From positions 124,001-188,000 of the forward strand of contig JAIQDT010001649.1 of NCBI GenBank assembly GCA_021521415.1: DNA of 64,000 nt, in the 5' to 3' direction. Shown here piece by piece: positions 1 to 11,202 of the stretch. Position 1 is the first letter of the stretch, and every line of letters starts with the position of its first letter. The notes below the pieces were generated by a model. It was not told the DNA's origin. It ran no database searches and was given only the letters and a program-made list of their open reading frames with translations. Origin of the DNA: Bidens hawaiensis. Lineage: Eukaryota; Streptophyta; Magnoliopsida; Asterales; Asteraceae. The position numbers and the translations under genes are program-made.

Positions 1-2375
1 CATCTTATGAATGATGTTTCCTTTTATAATTTGTTAGGCTTTTGTGCTCTTATCTTATTATCTTATTCATATCCATCACAAGTCATTATAGCATTTGTTT
101 CAAGAAATCCATTTTCTTTTGATCTTCCAAATTCTACTTTTAATAATCAAAAGATATTTTAGGAATCACCTGGTTTTATTAATCAAACTCGAACATTTAT
201 TACCTTTTGAATTTTAAATTATCAAAAAGTTTGCTTCTTTCTAAATGGTGGTTTTAAATATTTTCTAACCCACATGATGAAACCAGTTATGTGGACCATC
301 GGACGATAAGAGTAATTATGGTCCGGAACATAATTATTCAAGTCCTCGCATGGAAATCATAATACGTACAATTGTGTGACATGATTTAGAACCTAAGGTA
401 GCTTGGGTAACGGTACGAATAATGAGATGATAAGGACATGGTGGATACGCCGCTGGTACATCCTATATATAAGTGCCCTTATCGGATTGTCATTTGAAGC
501 GTTACTTCGGTTATTAGAAGTTCTATGTTATGAAATTTTTCTTAAAAGTTTAAATTGTTTTCAAAACTATGATGTTTTGATTTTCCTTAATTTCGGGATG
601 AAATTCCCAAAGTATGGGAGACTATAATCTCGGATTTTCCAAACCCGTATTCGTGTACATTTAACCCCACCCGAAATATTTTTAGATCTTTATTATTATT
701 GAAAATCAAATAATTATAAGTTATTAAGTTTCCTTATATTCACTTTAAGTCCTTCATTTATATATTGTCTATTCATTAATTATAACATAAATAGTTCATA
801 AAATGATCAAAATCAAACTATAGGGACTAAAGTTGACCACGACTAAAACCTGCCCCACCTGGACGCCGGAGCGCTGCGCGACGGCAGGGATCCCTTCTGG
901 TCGTGCAGCGCGGTGGAGGACCTAGACAGTTTCCTTAAACGATCTCGTTTCCTTAGCTCGTTTATGGCATAAAACCGGTTATTTTAGGCATATTTGAGAG
1001 AAGTAAGGACCAAGTAATCATAATATAACTAAAATACAACTCCTAAATCGTTTCTTACTGGTCAAGGGAGGATCTTTTTGATTATTTAAGTGATTCTTTC
1101 ATTTAAAATCATATATTCTTACTTAAACGAGTAAAAAGCCCATAATTAGGTCGTTTTTGCTATTCATATATACACAAGACTCATAATCTCTGCCACAAAC
1201 ATTAACCCTAAGAAGCATCTCTCAGCCTTCATATCCTCTTTCCATCATAATTCTCTCGGTTTTTGGCTATTTTGTTGAAGACATACTCTTAAACGTTTGA
1301 CTTTGCATGCATGTGGACCGTTGACTCGTCATATCTCCTTGTTCTTTCACTTTTCGGGTAAGTTGTAAACATAAAAACTGTTCATAAATATTCCCTAGTC
1401 AATAGCCTTCAATCAATTTCGGTGCTTGAAGGGTGTTAACTGGTCAATTCGTTTAAAACTCGTTAAAGGGCCAAATAGTCAACAAGTTTGTCTTTAAGTT
1501 TTCTCATACTTCTAGTCGGATTCAACGTTCGGTCCATAAGACTTTTATTCTCATAACGAAATTTTAAGGCTACTGACCAAAACCCAACTTCCAAATTGTT
1601 GTTCGGATTCTGGTCAGTACCAGCTCGCTTAAATCTTAAAACAAACATAACTTGAATTCTAAACATCCGTTTGGATTGATTCTAGCGGAAACGAGTTCAT
1701 TTTTATTTATAATATCATATCTCAAAATCTCAGATTCTGATTTATTTATATCATTTGACATGTAGTGGAAGACTCGCTTATTCGTTAGCTCGCTTATTCG
1801 TATTTATATTCGTTTGTCTTTAATCTAAGGTGAGTTTTATCATTCCCCTATTTTACTAAGTTTTCTAAATGTTTTGTGTACATTTGCATACATATTCGTA
1901 TTTCATACTATATATATATCAAACAATAGCAAACATGTAGTTGTGTGTGACTTAATCAAATATACATGTTACATGCTTACTTGCGTTAATATCCATTCAT
2001 TCGTATATTCGGAGGGGTCCAATGTATTCCCATGTATTGGGTGCTCATGATATTGACCAACGCTCGATTCGCTTGGCAATGGTCTCATTACTTGCCTATG
2101 GTTTGATTTATTTACTGCACTTACTACGTTATGCTTATTTATATTGGCATGCAAAACTGGTAATATTCTCATTCTACTTTATGTTGACAAATTTGTTTTC
2201 TACGCATATGCAGGTTGCTTGAATTGTAGTTTGGATATTTAGTCAAGACCATAGGTTTTAATGAAGACAATCGTTAAATCATGTTTATAATCACTTATTT
2301 GAATTGTTTTGTAATGCTTGTAAATTGTGTGTACATTTGAAATAAAATAACTAAATAGATATTGTCACTTTTATA
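1..2375. other. Noncoding, probably old LTR remnants
   Basis: I see no supportable gene here. The stretch has the look of degraded LTR sequence: a TATATAAG box near 465-472, a GC-rich island around 860-920 inside AT-rich DNA, a second pyrimidine-rich leader-like stretch around 1190-1260, and a phrase about 800-845 that resembles untranslated parts of plant Gypsy elements. Short ORFs of 60-75 codons have no recognisable domain. No paired repeat was found inside the window that would prove an LTR, so the call is tentative. Confidence 0.3.
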
Positions 2376-2663
2376 TTATGATAGTATCTTCGAGCTGTGA
2401 GCAATCGGATCACGCCCCAGCATTTCCGCCTTAGGTTGAGGTGTGATAAACTTCATTTCAACCCTTGGAGCAATCCTGACATTACGTAAAGTCCAAGTAG
2501 TGCCCAAACTCGTAAACAGATTAACATCCCCCATGCCAGTCACATCAAGAATTTCACTATTTCCTAGCCTAACTTTGCCAAAATCTCCTTCTTTAACATT
2601 CAGTATGCCATCATCGCTACGGGCAGTGTCAAACCCTGACATAGGGCCTAGAAGTATGACCAA
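2376..2663 (-). pseudogene. Copia protease-region fragment
   Basis: A 95-codon minus-strand ORF contains the segment GDFGKVRLGNSEILDVTGMG followed by a strand pattern ending in TLRNVRIAP. In Copia polyproteins this block lies just after the D(T/S)G protease active site and before the GAG-pre-integrase domain. The active-site triad itself is not present, and the downstream part (after RIAP) no longer resembles the family. I see no LTRs around it, so it is an isolated scrap of an old Copia insertion. Confidence 0.6.
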
Positions 2664-2752
2664 TAGTTGGTACCTCTTTTATAAATATATCAAAGTTGCG
2701 GGTTATTATAGAGGAAGACTTTCTTTAAAATAAAATATTTATTTATTGGAAT

Positions 2753-3810
2753 ATTGGTTTTAAATAATCCCAACTATGCCCTATTGGTAAATATCAGTCC
2801 CAACTTTACACTTGCCTGTTGGCAGTCCCAACTATTGGTGTATTTGTTTTTAACGGGTCACGACTAACGGATGACTAACTCCGTTAGTGATTTGTTATGT
2901 GGCATGCCTAGTTGTTAAAAAATTGCTTATGTGGCAGCTTAAGTGGCAACCCCAACAATATAAGCATGTGCAGCACCATAGATCTCAATAAATCCATCAT
3001 CTTCTTCTCTCTCCTATCTCCACTCCTCTACGTTTTTCACTTCACGGCCACCCACTTCCACCACCAGCCGTCGCCGCCACACCAAACTCTTTCCACCACC
3101 ACCGCCGCTACAATATATATTCCGTACCACCACCGCCTCTCCTCCAAGCTTTCTACTACGTCAACACCTGCAACCTCCGTTAACCACCTCGGCCGCCCGC
3201 CGCCGCCACCTGCAACCTCCGATTTTCATGATACTGTAAAATTCAAGTGTATTTGATGGATATTTGAAACCTGAATTGATGAATGGTGGGGAGAGATGGT
3301 GGTGATACAGTGGTTGCCTAGTTGGATTTATAACTCGTGTTTGAGTTATGTTTTTGAATCAATAAACACAGAATCATAAATCTTGACATTTTGGTGGTGT
3401 GTCGGAGAAGTTTGGGGTTTGGTTAGCGGAACAAAACAAAAGAAACGTACCAGGAGACTTATGAATAAAAGAAGCAATCGAGTTTCTGAATTATATAAGT
3501 TTGTTTCTCCAATAACATTGGCGGGGCTAGGGTTTGGTGGTGGTGGGTGAATTGCAGGAGAGAGAGAGTGAGAGAGAGAGAGAGAGAGGGAGAGAGAGAG
3601 AATTCTTATACTGATCCACGTAAGCTACAATATAAGTAATTTTTTGACAAGTAGGCGTGCCACATCAGCAAATCACTAACGGAGTTAATCATTCGTTAGT
3701 CGTGGCCCATTAAAAATAAATACACCAATAATTGAGACTGTCAACAGGCAAGTGTAAAGTTGAGACTGATATTTACCAATATGGCATAGTTGGGACTATT
3801 TAAAACCAAT
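2753..3810. mobile_element. Long-TIR DNA transposon, Mutator-like
   Basis: About 190 bp at the left (2753-2945) recur, inverted, at the right (3615-3810). Both arms begin ATTGGTTTTAAATA(A/G)TCCC and share the blocks ACTTTACACTTGCCTGTTG and CACTAACGGAGTTA in reverse order. Arms this long suggest a Mutator-like nonautonomous element. The core holds no transposase. It has a 114-codon plus-strand ORF (2912-3256) rich in Pro, Ser, Thr and His with CCACC/CCGCC repeats, a G-rich stretch, and a (GA)n tract at 3559-3600. I could not find a convincing 9-bp target duplication. The core could be captured host sequence (Pack-MULE-like), but I do not recognise the source. Confidence 0.65.
3559..3600. repeat. 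(GA)n microsatellite
   Basis: A nearly pure run of GAGAGA with one GTGAG and one GGGAG interruption lies just inside the right arm of the surrounding TIR element. Confidence 0.9.
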
Positions 3811-4550
3811 AAATACACCTGGGTTGTACCACTTTCCATACACACGCAATTCAAAGGTTCTTTGGGAACTGATGCTCATTGGAGACTGGTTATGACTGTT
3901 TGTTCAGTTATATTTGGATCCACACACATGTATACTCATTCTGAGTTGCTTTTATTCTCTATCTTGTATGCGAGAGACATGTAATCTCTTATAAATATAT
4001 GACTGACTTTTTAAGATAAATAACCCGTTTATCTTACTGACTGGTTGTAAAAGGTTGAACATATTCACCTGTGATTATCTGTTCTGAATATGTGTTGATC
4101 TCGTTTAAAAACCTTTATGAATGAATGATGCTTAGCCTATAATAAAATAGGTTTACATAAATACCCGGATCGTCTCTTGATTCGGCTACATACCTTTATC
4201 TGGTTTTAATAGCTTTAAACTTTGATAGATCATTTGTTTGAATAAAATATTTAGACATATAGTCTTTCTGTTTATTTACCAATCATGTGCTATGATTCTT
4301 TTTAATGAGGAAACATTTATGTAGGTTTCTTCTTCAAGAAGAAACATTAATTTGACAATAATCCTTGTATAAAATCTTACATTTTTTAATCATGAAGAAA
4401 CATTTTGACTATACCCCTTATGTAAAAGTTTATGTTTGTTAATCATGAAGAAACAATATTTTAGCTATAACCTTTGTATATGCAAAGCTCATATAAACTT
4501 AATTTTGTATATGGAAAGCTCATATAAACTTAAATATGATCAAGTTTGGG
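3811..4550. other. No gene recognised
   Basis: AT-rich sequence between the Mutator-like element and an LTR-like fragment. ORFs are shorter than 70 codons and carry no recognisable domain. A short phrase around GAAGAAACATT recurs three times between 4310 and 4450, which suggests old local duplication. Confidence 0.4.
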
Positions 4551-4757
4551 CTATGCCCTTGACTAGGGTCTAAGCCATATAATATAATAATAAAATAATA
4601 ACTTAAGGGGAACCCCTACCTTACACGGCTATTTGGAGTTTACACGCCTAAGCTAGAACGAGCAGCACTTCTACTCTATGTCACGAACTAGGGCTTAAAC
4701 AGTCAGACTTCGGGGCTTGGCATGTACTACTAGACCCGGCATGCAAAACGAGGTAAA

Positions 4758-4788
<31 letters not shown>

Positions 4789-4907
4789 ATGTGTTTGGTG
4801 TGAGGAGAGAAGATGCAATGAACCCCCTTATATAGGCTGATTTTGGGATCCATCGCGTATCACGACAGCTGTTTTACGAAGTCATCGCATATGGCGATGA
4901 CTAAGCT
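4551..4907 (-). repeat. LTR-like fragment with (GT)n tract
   Basis: On the minus strand this stretch has a TATA-like CCTATATAAGG followed by a short leader, a layout typical of an LTR promoter. It contains a (GT)n microsatellite at about 4758-4786. It abuts, without transition, Gypsy LTR sequence starting near 4908, so it marks the breakpoint where the 5' half of that LTR was lost. The family is unknown. Confidence 0.35.
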
Positions 4908-5392
4908 TCTCCACACGGGGCTGAGTTGGATGTTAATGGCCTAAACGACTCTTAAACGCGCGTATTGGTGTCGCCTAGTGCTTCCGGGGGCAATTTGGGA
5001 ATTCTTTATTCCCGGGAGTATCTAAGGGTCGTTTTGGTGAATGTGAGGCCTCAGGGGCTGTTGTGATTTAGTTTGATGAGGTCGAGGCTTTAAGTGACCC
5101 AAGCCCCGTTAGAACGTCTCGTAGGATAAACGAGTCATCTTGATGTCATTAGTACTGATTGAATGTAAACCGGCAGGTGTTTGAGTTTTGGGATTACTTA
5201 AGGATTCTCTAGATCGTGGTGAATCCGTGTCTCGTGTCAGGTGAGTTCATGATGCCCCCTTTTTAACTCTTTTTAAGTTTTGGGCTAGCATGCACACCTA
5301 AGCGAATTGCTTGATGAAACGTTTAAACTATTTTATATAGGCTTGCTAGTATATAGTTGGCCTTGGGATGTTATGGTATGTATGTATGTGTC

Positions 5393-5423
<31 letters not shown>

Positions 5424-6104
5424 TATTGTATGGCCAATATTTGGCGATGTTGTAGTCATATCGACTACGGATGTTACGTATGCCTACTTTGTGTTTGCAT
5501 ACGTTGATGAGATGTTACGTGTTTGAGTTGTACGTTTGCTCGACCCTGATGTTATTACTTGGATGTTATATATATAATTATGTATATATAGGAATGTACT
5601 TATAAGGATGTTTATATATATGTATGTATGTATATACATAAGAATGATTATTTACCAATGATGATGGCTTAACTGGTGTACTCCTTTTTATTTAGAACCT
5701 TTGGAATGCCTATTATGATTTTTATTATAGATGTTATTTATTTAAAAACTTGAACTCACTCAGCTCAAGCTGACTTTGTGTGCATGTTAGTGTGAGTTTC
5801 AGGTTAGGAGGAGGATGCCTTATCGCTTAGACGTGCACTAAGCTACTTGGACGGTGAAGGGCATACGTGGATGGAAATTTTATTATTGCACATTTTATTT
5901 TAAAAAGCTTTATAAAATATATTTAAATTGGTTTTGGGCATAATTTCCCAGGGTTTTGGGAACTTATTTTATTATTTATATTTTCTGCTGAATTATACTC
6001 TGAATTGGTTATTTTGATGAAATGAATTATTCCAAGTTTAAATATTTTTACAAGTGTTTTGAATGAATACCAACTGTGGGGTTCCCGGGGTTCGGGGCCT
6101 TACA
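4908..6104 (+). mobile_element. Gypsy A 5' LTR, 5'-truncated
   Basis: This segment matches, in order, the 3' portion of the complete inverted LTR at 14320-16897 and of the solo LTR at 24817-27556. Shared landmarks include CCACACGGG, AACGCGCGT, CCTAGTGCTTCCGGGGG, (TA)n tracts at 5396-5425 and 5565-5640, and the end GGGGCCTTACA. The LTR ends at 6104 with the canonical CA, three bases before a primer-binding site. A full LTR of this family is about 2.6 kb, so more than half is missing on the left. Length, PBS and gag type fit a Tekay/Del-type chromovirus. Confidence 0.8.
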
Positions 6105-6107
6105 AGT

Positions 6108-6119
6108 TGGTATCAGAGC
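6108..6119 (+). promoter_or_regulatory. Primer-binding site (tRNA-iMet) of Gypsy A
   Basis: TGGTATCAGAGC, the sequence complementary to the 3' end of plant initiator Met tRNA, lies three bases after the LTR end. It fixes the plus orientation of the element and the position where reverse transcription would start. Confidence 0.9.
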
Positions 6120-6452
6120 CATGGTTCGAGGGATCCAAGCATCCCCGAATGCTTTGACTCAAACTCTAAGAAAAGAGACTAGTATGCCCACCGCGAGTAG
6201 CTACACGCCAAGAGGTACCTTTAAAATTATTTAGTCATTCATTTGAATTTAAAAGTTTCCAGTATCTGATTAACTGTTTAAGTGTTAGATATAAGGCTAA
6301 TGTGGTTAGGGGCAGGGGTGATTAGGACGGCCGGGTAAAGTAAACGACTAATTACACTTGATCAACGTCATTAGCAGTTTACCTTTACCTTACATGTTCT
6401 AATGCCACTCGTACTTGACCATATTAAGATTCTGTCTTTGTAAGGATAAGTC

Positions 6453-7518
6453 ATGGTTAATACAAGAGCAGCTAAGAGAGGTGGTTCAAGTGTTCATGGC
6501 CGTGGTCGTGGTCGTAAGCCACGTGCCGAAGCCGAGAATGAGATTTCTACTTCCCAGCAGGAAGCCCCGATTCATGAGGAGGGGGATAACCCCGCCTTAG
6601 ATCCTGCTATGCGCACGGCTATCGCGAACGAGGTTTATCAGGTGCTCCATAGCGCCACTCCCGAGATAGTTGCTGAGGCCGTTAGGGCCATGGAGGAGTC
6701 TATGGTTGGTAAGATTTCGGGTAAAGAAAGGAAGGGTAGGGAGACACAGGTTGATGAGGAGGAAGAGGTGTATGTGCCAAGTGGGGATGAAGACGAAGTG
6801 CGGATTGTTAGTGTGTCTACTCGGGGTTGCTCATATGGTGACTTTAAGAAGTGTGACCCACCCCTTCTTTTGATGGTACTAAGGATTCGTTGGCAGCACA
6901 TCAGTGGGTAAGGGAGATGGAAGCCGTTCTGAGAGTCAGTAAATGTAAGGGGGATGACATGGTGACTTATGCTACTGCCTATTTTCGTTCTGAGGCACTG
7001 TGTTGGTGGGACAACTTGGCACAGGATATGGGTGATCGTTTAATCAGGAGGATGACATGGGATGAGCTGAAGAAGTTGGTTCTCGATCAGTTTTGTCCTC
7101 CGCATGAATTGGATAAGATGGAACAGGAATTCTTGACTTTGGAGGCGGGTAGTTTGACGCATCAGGAGTATACTACCAGGTTTAACCAGATGGCCCGTTT
7201 ATGTCCCGATTTGGTTACTCCCGAAGCCAAGAGGATTAAAAAGTATGTGAAGGGGCTTCCGGCAGATATTCGTAGGGGTGTGGTGACCACCGACATGAAA
7301 TCTTTTCACTCGGTGGTTACCCTAGCAGGTACATTGTATGATCAGAGGGAGAAGTTACCGCCGACCGAGACTAGGAAGACTTGGAACACTAATTCGTATG
7401 GTAAGCGGCCCGGGGGAAACAATTTCAATTCGTCTGAGAAAAGGGTAAAGACCGAGACTTCTGAGTTTAAGAGGGATGCGGCGTTCGTTAATTGCAAGAA
7501 GTGCGGGAAACCGCACAA
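6453..7518 (+). pseudogene. Gypsy A gag, frameshifted and truncated
   Basis: The gag starts at the ATG at 6453 (MVNTRAAKRGG), the usual opening of Asteraceae Tekay-type gags, about 345 bp after the primer-binding site. The N-terminal part is basic and then acidic. A frameshift near 6865-6890 separates it from the capsid part at 6890-7518, which carries ALCWWDNLAQDM, FLTLEAGSLTHQEYTTRFNQ, ARLCPDL and KYVKGLPADIR, all hallmarks of the Retrotrans_gag domain. The nucleocapsid starts as a zinc knuckle (CKKCGKPHK) but breaks off at about 7515, where the sequence turns into a Copia LTR. Protease and pol are therefore missing. It cannot make functional Gag. Confidence 0.85.
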
Positions 7519-7907
7519 GGAATGTCAGGGTCTATAAATAGCGGTCCTAGGAATCCATTTAGGACACGGATTTCCAGACGGAATTACAGGCTGGCACACA
7601 CAGAATACGAGAAACATTCCAAAGAATATTCTATTTGTTTCCTCGTACAGCCGCCGCCGCCGTCACACGAAACCCTAGACATTCCTTTCACTGTTCCATT
7701 AATGATATAATTAATACAGTGAATCTTTGTCTTTGAATGAGCTTTTATTGATTATCTATTATGTTTTGTGTTTGCTATTTGCACTCCTTCGTTCCCACTT
7801 GTTGGATATCCTGATTCCGCTGGGATATTTAACAAGCCTTTTGGGTAATCGAGACGGTGTGTTCTTGTCAACCTATAGAAGGTTTCACCCGACTCACGGT
7901 CCTGACA
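7519..7907 (+). mobile_element. 3' portion of a Copia-1-family LTR
   Basis: This matches the second half of the intact LTR at 40453-41479, starting from AATGTCAGGGTCTATAAATA (equivalent to 41110) and running to the shared end GGTCCTGACA. It includes the LTR TATA box (7532-7539), the CCGCCGCCGCCGTC stretch and the GTTGGATATCCTGATTCC block. It is fused directly to truncated Gypsy gag on the left. After the LTR end comes TGGCTCAGCGG, which is not the iMet primer site, so the internal part of that Copia copy is not recognisable. Confidence 0.85.
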
Positions 7908-8596
7908 TGGCTCAGCGGAATAACCAATTCACAATGAACACGAAATAACAAACGAGAAAATATAAAGAAACATGAATACAGGTATTTATAGTGGTTCGGT
8001 CACAGAGACCTACGTCCACTCTCTGCAACTAGGGATCTTATTATTATTTCAGTGTATAATTTTACAATTACATCGACGGGGTATTTATAGATACTAATAT
8101 AAGGTTTTTAGGCTTGGTGAACAAGAAAACCACCGGGCCATCTAAACATCCAAAAAATTTAAGCCTAATAGAAATAAACCCAAGGACTTCACAAAACCCA
8201 ACAATGTTTTCAACGCATATGCTTGTTCAAGCGCAAGCCATAGATGAAGACTTCTTGTTTTGAATTTTCGGTGGTGGACATAGAATCGTCCCATCCACAT
8301 ACCCAATTAGGTTATTTGTTATCATGAATGGTTGGATCATTGCCTTCCAATATCCGTAGTTTACGGGCGATAAAGTAAACGGGAATTTACGAGAGTTGTA
8401 GGCAAGTCTATTTGCGGAGGCGATAGCATCCAGTAGTGCCATTTGTTATTAAGAGATTTGATCGAAGAGGCCTGGATAGTTGAACGGTTTTTGGCTCTCA
8501 CTCCAAATAATACTAACCGTGTATTAACTTGATTTTAATTGAATGATTTAAAGAGTACAAGGTAACCCCTTATATTCCCTTATATACGGAACTAAC
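7908..8596 (-). mobile_element. Minus-strand Copia fragment with gag start
   Basis: A 71-codon minus-strand ORF (8227-8442) carries SPVNYGYWKAMIQPFM and NNLIGYVDGTILCPPP. This matches the N-terminal Copia gag pattern (NY..W......L....L.GY.DGT..CP). Downstream on the same strand, around 7970-8200, are features common in Copia LTRs: a TATA-like CTATAAATACCCC and the plus-strand phrase TGGTTCGGTCACAGAGACC. The pieces look like a collapsed or partial element. No PBS or paired LTR was identified. Confidence 0.55.
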
Positions 8597-9609
8597 TTAG
8601 AGCATTCCTAACCCATTCCCTACCCTATATCCATATATATTATATAATTACACTAAAAATCATTGTTTTTTCACTCTCATGTTTAATTAAGTAATACTTT
8701 TTATACCTTTATCATTATTTTTTCTCTTTCTTCCACTCACAACCACTTTTAGAAAATATTAAAAAATTATACGATATGAACAGTGAATCCCCAAATTTAA
8801 CTTTCCCCCATAACATTTTCTCTCTCATCTACTCACAACCGCTCAAAACCATACCATATAATTTACAAATCCCCTTCACAAAAATATAGAGAATGGGCTG
8901 AGAATAGGGGTGTTCACGGTTCGATTATAAACCTTGAAACCGCCCAAACCGGTCGTCGGTTTGGTTTCGCGATTGTTTTTGTTTTTAACTTTCGGTCGGT
9001 CGGTTTGAAAATTTTCAAACCGTAATGAACGGTTTGGTTTACAGTTTATACAAAAAATCGTTCGAATAAAACCGGACCGTAAGATTGGATAATATATTTT
9101 AGTTTTTGTTATATATTTTATAATGCATATACTTAGTTATCTATATTTAATATTTGATTCGATTAACTAATATGAATATAAGCTAAATCTATTTTTAGCA
9201 TCAAAGTGTAGTAGCAGACCACAATCTGTAGTTATAAACTTAAGACTTGTGTTTTTAATTTATTTCATGAGATAGTTGTTTTTATACTTTATTTTTTTTA
9301 TTTGAATGATGAGATTCATATAATTATAAACGGGTAGTATGCTCTTATAATAAGATTGTTCTATGCATTTTGGATAATATTTTATTTCATCTTTTTTGGG
9401 TTTTTATTATAAAGACATAACAAGTTTAAAACTTTAAACCGTGAAACCGAACCGGACCAAACCGTTAGTAACGGTTCGGTTTCGTTCGGTTTTGATTGTT
9501 GGCGGTTCGGTTTTCAATTTCCAAAAACCGGTACTAACGATTTGGTCACGGTTTAACCCAAAAAACGTTCAAACCGGACCGTGAACACCCCTAGCTGAGA
9601 GTGCTCTTA
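8597..9609. mobile_element. MITE interrupted by a hAT element
   Basis: The left end TTAGAGCATTCCTAACCC is matched, inverted, by GGGCTGAGA...GTGCTCTTA at the right once the nested hAT element is removed. The body (8600-8900) resembles a second copy at 53329-53645, sharing AGAGCATTC, the TACTTTTTATACC/TTTATCATTA region, CACTCACAACCACTTT and GATGAACAGT-like phrases. Nonautonomous, and no coding sequence. The unit without the insertion is about 320 bp. Confidence 0.6.
8905..9593. mobile_element. hAT nonautonomous transposon
   Basis: Terminal inverted repeats TAGGGGTGTTCACGGT and its complement CCGTGAACACCCCTA bound a 689-bp element. It is flanked by an 8-bp target duplication, GCTGAGAA on the left and GCTGAGAG on the right (one mismatch). 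TIR start TAGGGG and 8-bp duplication are diagnostic of the hAT superfamily. The subterminal regions are packed with AAACCG/CGGTTT motifs in both orientations, as expected for transposase-binding subterminal repeats. There is no transposase ORF. A related element sits in the last intron of the CNNM gene (42897-43587). Confidence 0.88.
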
Positions 9610-9629
9610 CAGTTTCCCCATATAAATAA

Positions 9630-10262
9630 GGGAAAAGTTAAAATACAAAGGGAGACAAAAATGAGAAGGGTGAGAAAGATTTGTGGCCACATAAAAAACC
9701 CCTCAAAAAATTCCAAAAAATTAATAAAAAAAATCATAACTCAAAATATAAATAATAAATAAAAATTTTAAAAAACAAAAATGTTTCCCTCGTGATTCTC
9801 GTTCCAAAAAAAACCCCGAAAAGACACAATACAGAGACAAAAGACACAATGACGAAAATGAACAAAAGACACAATTATAACTAAAAAAAGACACAACAAA
9901 TCGCAAAATATAACACAATGCCGAACATAATATAATACAATGTTGACTAATATAACACAATGTCAAAAAAAAAAAGACACAATATCAAGGAAAAAAGACA
10001 CAATCAATGACGAAAATAAATACAAAACACAATGATAAACAAAAAGACACAATGGTCTTTTTCACTCAACATTGTGTTTTTTTTTAAGAATGAGGAAGAC
10101 GGTGGAAAAATTTTTGTGTTTTTATTTTTTTTTGTTTTTTTATTAAATTTTGAGTTATGATTTTTATTTATTTATTTTTAATTTTTTTTGATGGTTTTTT
10201 TTTTTGCTATAAATCCTTCTATCCTTCTCATTTTTGTCTCCCTTTGTAGAATAACTTGACCC
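9630..10262. mobile_element. MULE-type MITE with 9-bp target duplication
   Basis: A 633-bp element with inverted ends GGGAAAAGTTAAAATACAAA / GGGTCAAGTTATTCTACAAA (right end as reverse complement), continuing into CAAAGGGAGACAAAAATGAG on both arms. It is flanked by a perfect 9-bp direct repeat TATAAATAA at 9621-9629 and 10263-10271. The arms are long and AT-rich and contain ATCATAACTCAAAATATAAA. The core has many copies of GACACAAT. A 9-bp duplication and long arms point to Mutator-like transposition. Open frames inside are by-products of the repeats. A sister copy lies near 51795-52395. Confidence 0.85.
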
Positions 10263-10271
10263 TATAAATAA

Positions 10272-10816
10272 ATAACTAGAATAACTTGACTCTATAGATA
10301 AATAACAATAGATGGTCTAACAAAGTTAACACATAAAACCCCTCATTCAATTCGAGATACTGACTTCTATCTTCCCTAGTTGAATCAAATTATTATATAT
10401 AACGTTTGAGAAGTTTGGTGTCGCAAAACCGTAATTGATCCACATGGCGGCACCAGCTTCTGACACAATATCATCCAACTTTTCTTTTGGTTTTTTTATT
10501 TCAGTTCCAATATCGTAGCGAAAGTAGCCGAAACTAATCCAATCGCGTCGACTTGTCGCTGTAACGTCCGAGTTTTACCGAACCAATAAACATCCTTTTA
10601 AATGAGTTATTTTCTTGTATAATAAGTTATGCGGGTATTCTGGGCGTTCGTTAATTTAATCTGAAGGTTTAGTGTCAGTTTCATAAAGAAGTTACAACCA
10701 AATTCGTGTCACTTTGATCATAAGTTGTATTTGTTTTTTCTTTAATATGTCAGTATCATAGCGAACTTTTAACAACCGAATGTACGTTAATGTACCGCCA
10801 CACCACGGTGGGTACG
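10272..10816. other. No gene recognised; left host flank of Copia-1
   Basis: AT-rich sequence without ORFs of note. A TGTAACGTCCGAG phrase near 10559 resembles LTR starts of plant Gypsy elements but no partner was found. The last five bases, GTACG (10812-10816), form the left target duplication of Copia-1. Confidence 0.5.
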
Positions 10817-11198
10817 TGTTGAGTCGGATTTTTGATAAGAAAGATTGGAATCTTCTCAACCTCCTCAGAAAACTGCTAAGTATGGACTTCGAGCAAGCCT
10901 AGACGATCGAGCATGGTTTTACTACTTCGAGCAAGGTCTTCAGAACCTTAAATAGTTGATTCTTCTAAGTGTTAAGGCTTCGAGCAAGCTAGACTTCAAC
11001 GAGCAAGAGTATTCTTCTATCGAGCATGGATTGCCAATCGAGCAAACAGCTAGATCATACAAGTTTTAACCAAGTGTTACAAGCACATGATGATCGAGCA
11101 CATGGGGACAAGCATGGATGCAATAAAAAGATGTCACCTGATCAAAGCAAGGACTTCGAGCACAGTTCAGTTCCCCGAGCATACTACAGATTGCTGTA
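10817..11198 (+). mobile_element. Copia-1 5' LTR, 3'-truncated
   Basis: Matches 40453-40850 of the 3' LTR nearly base for base, from TGTTGAGTC(G/A)GATTTTTGAT through the CGAGCA-rich portion to AGATTGCTG. It lacks 16 bp present in the 3' LTR, removed between two copies of CCGAGCA. After AGATTGCTG it switches to the inverted integrase end of Gypsy B. The remaining roughly 630 bp of the LTR, including its TATA box, the primer-binding site and the leader are missing, so the element has no complete 5' promoter. Confidence 0.85.
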
Positions 11199-11202
11199 GT
11201 AT

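Noticed and set aside
9721..10000. Minus-strand ORF rich in Cys, Phe and Ser
   Set aside because: It is the translation of the GACACAAT repeats inside a MITE, and the same kind of frame appears in the sister copy at 52000.
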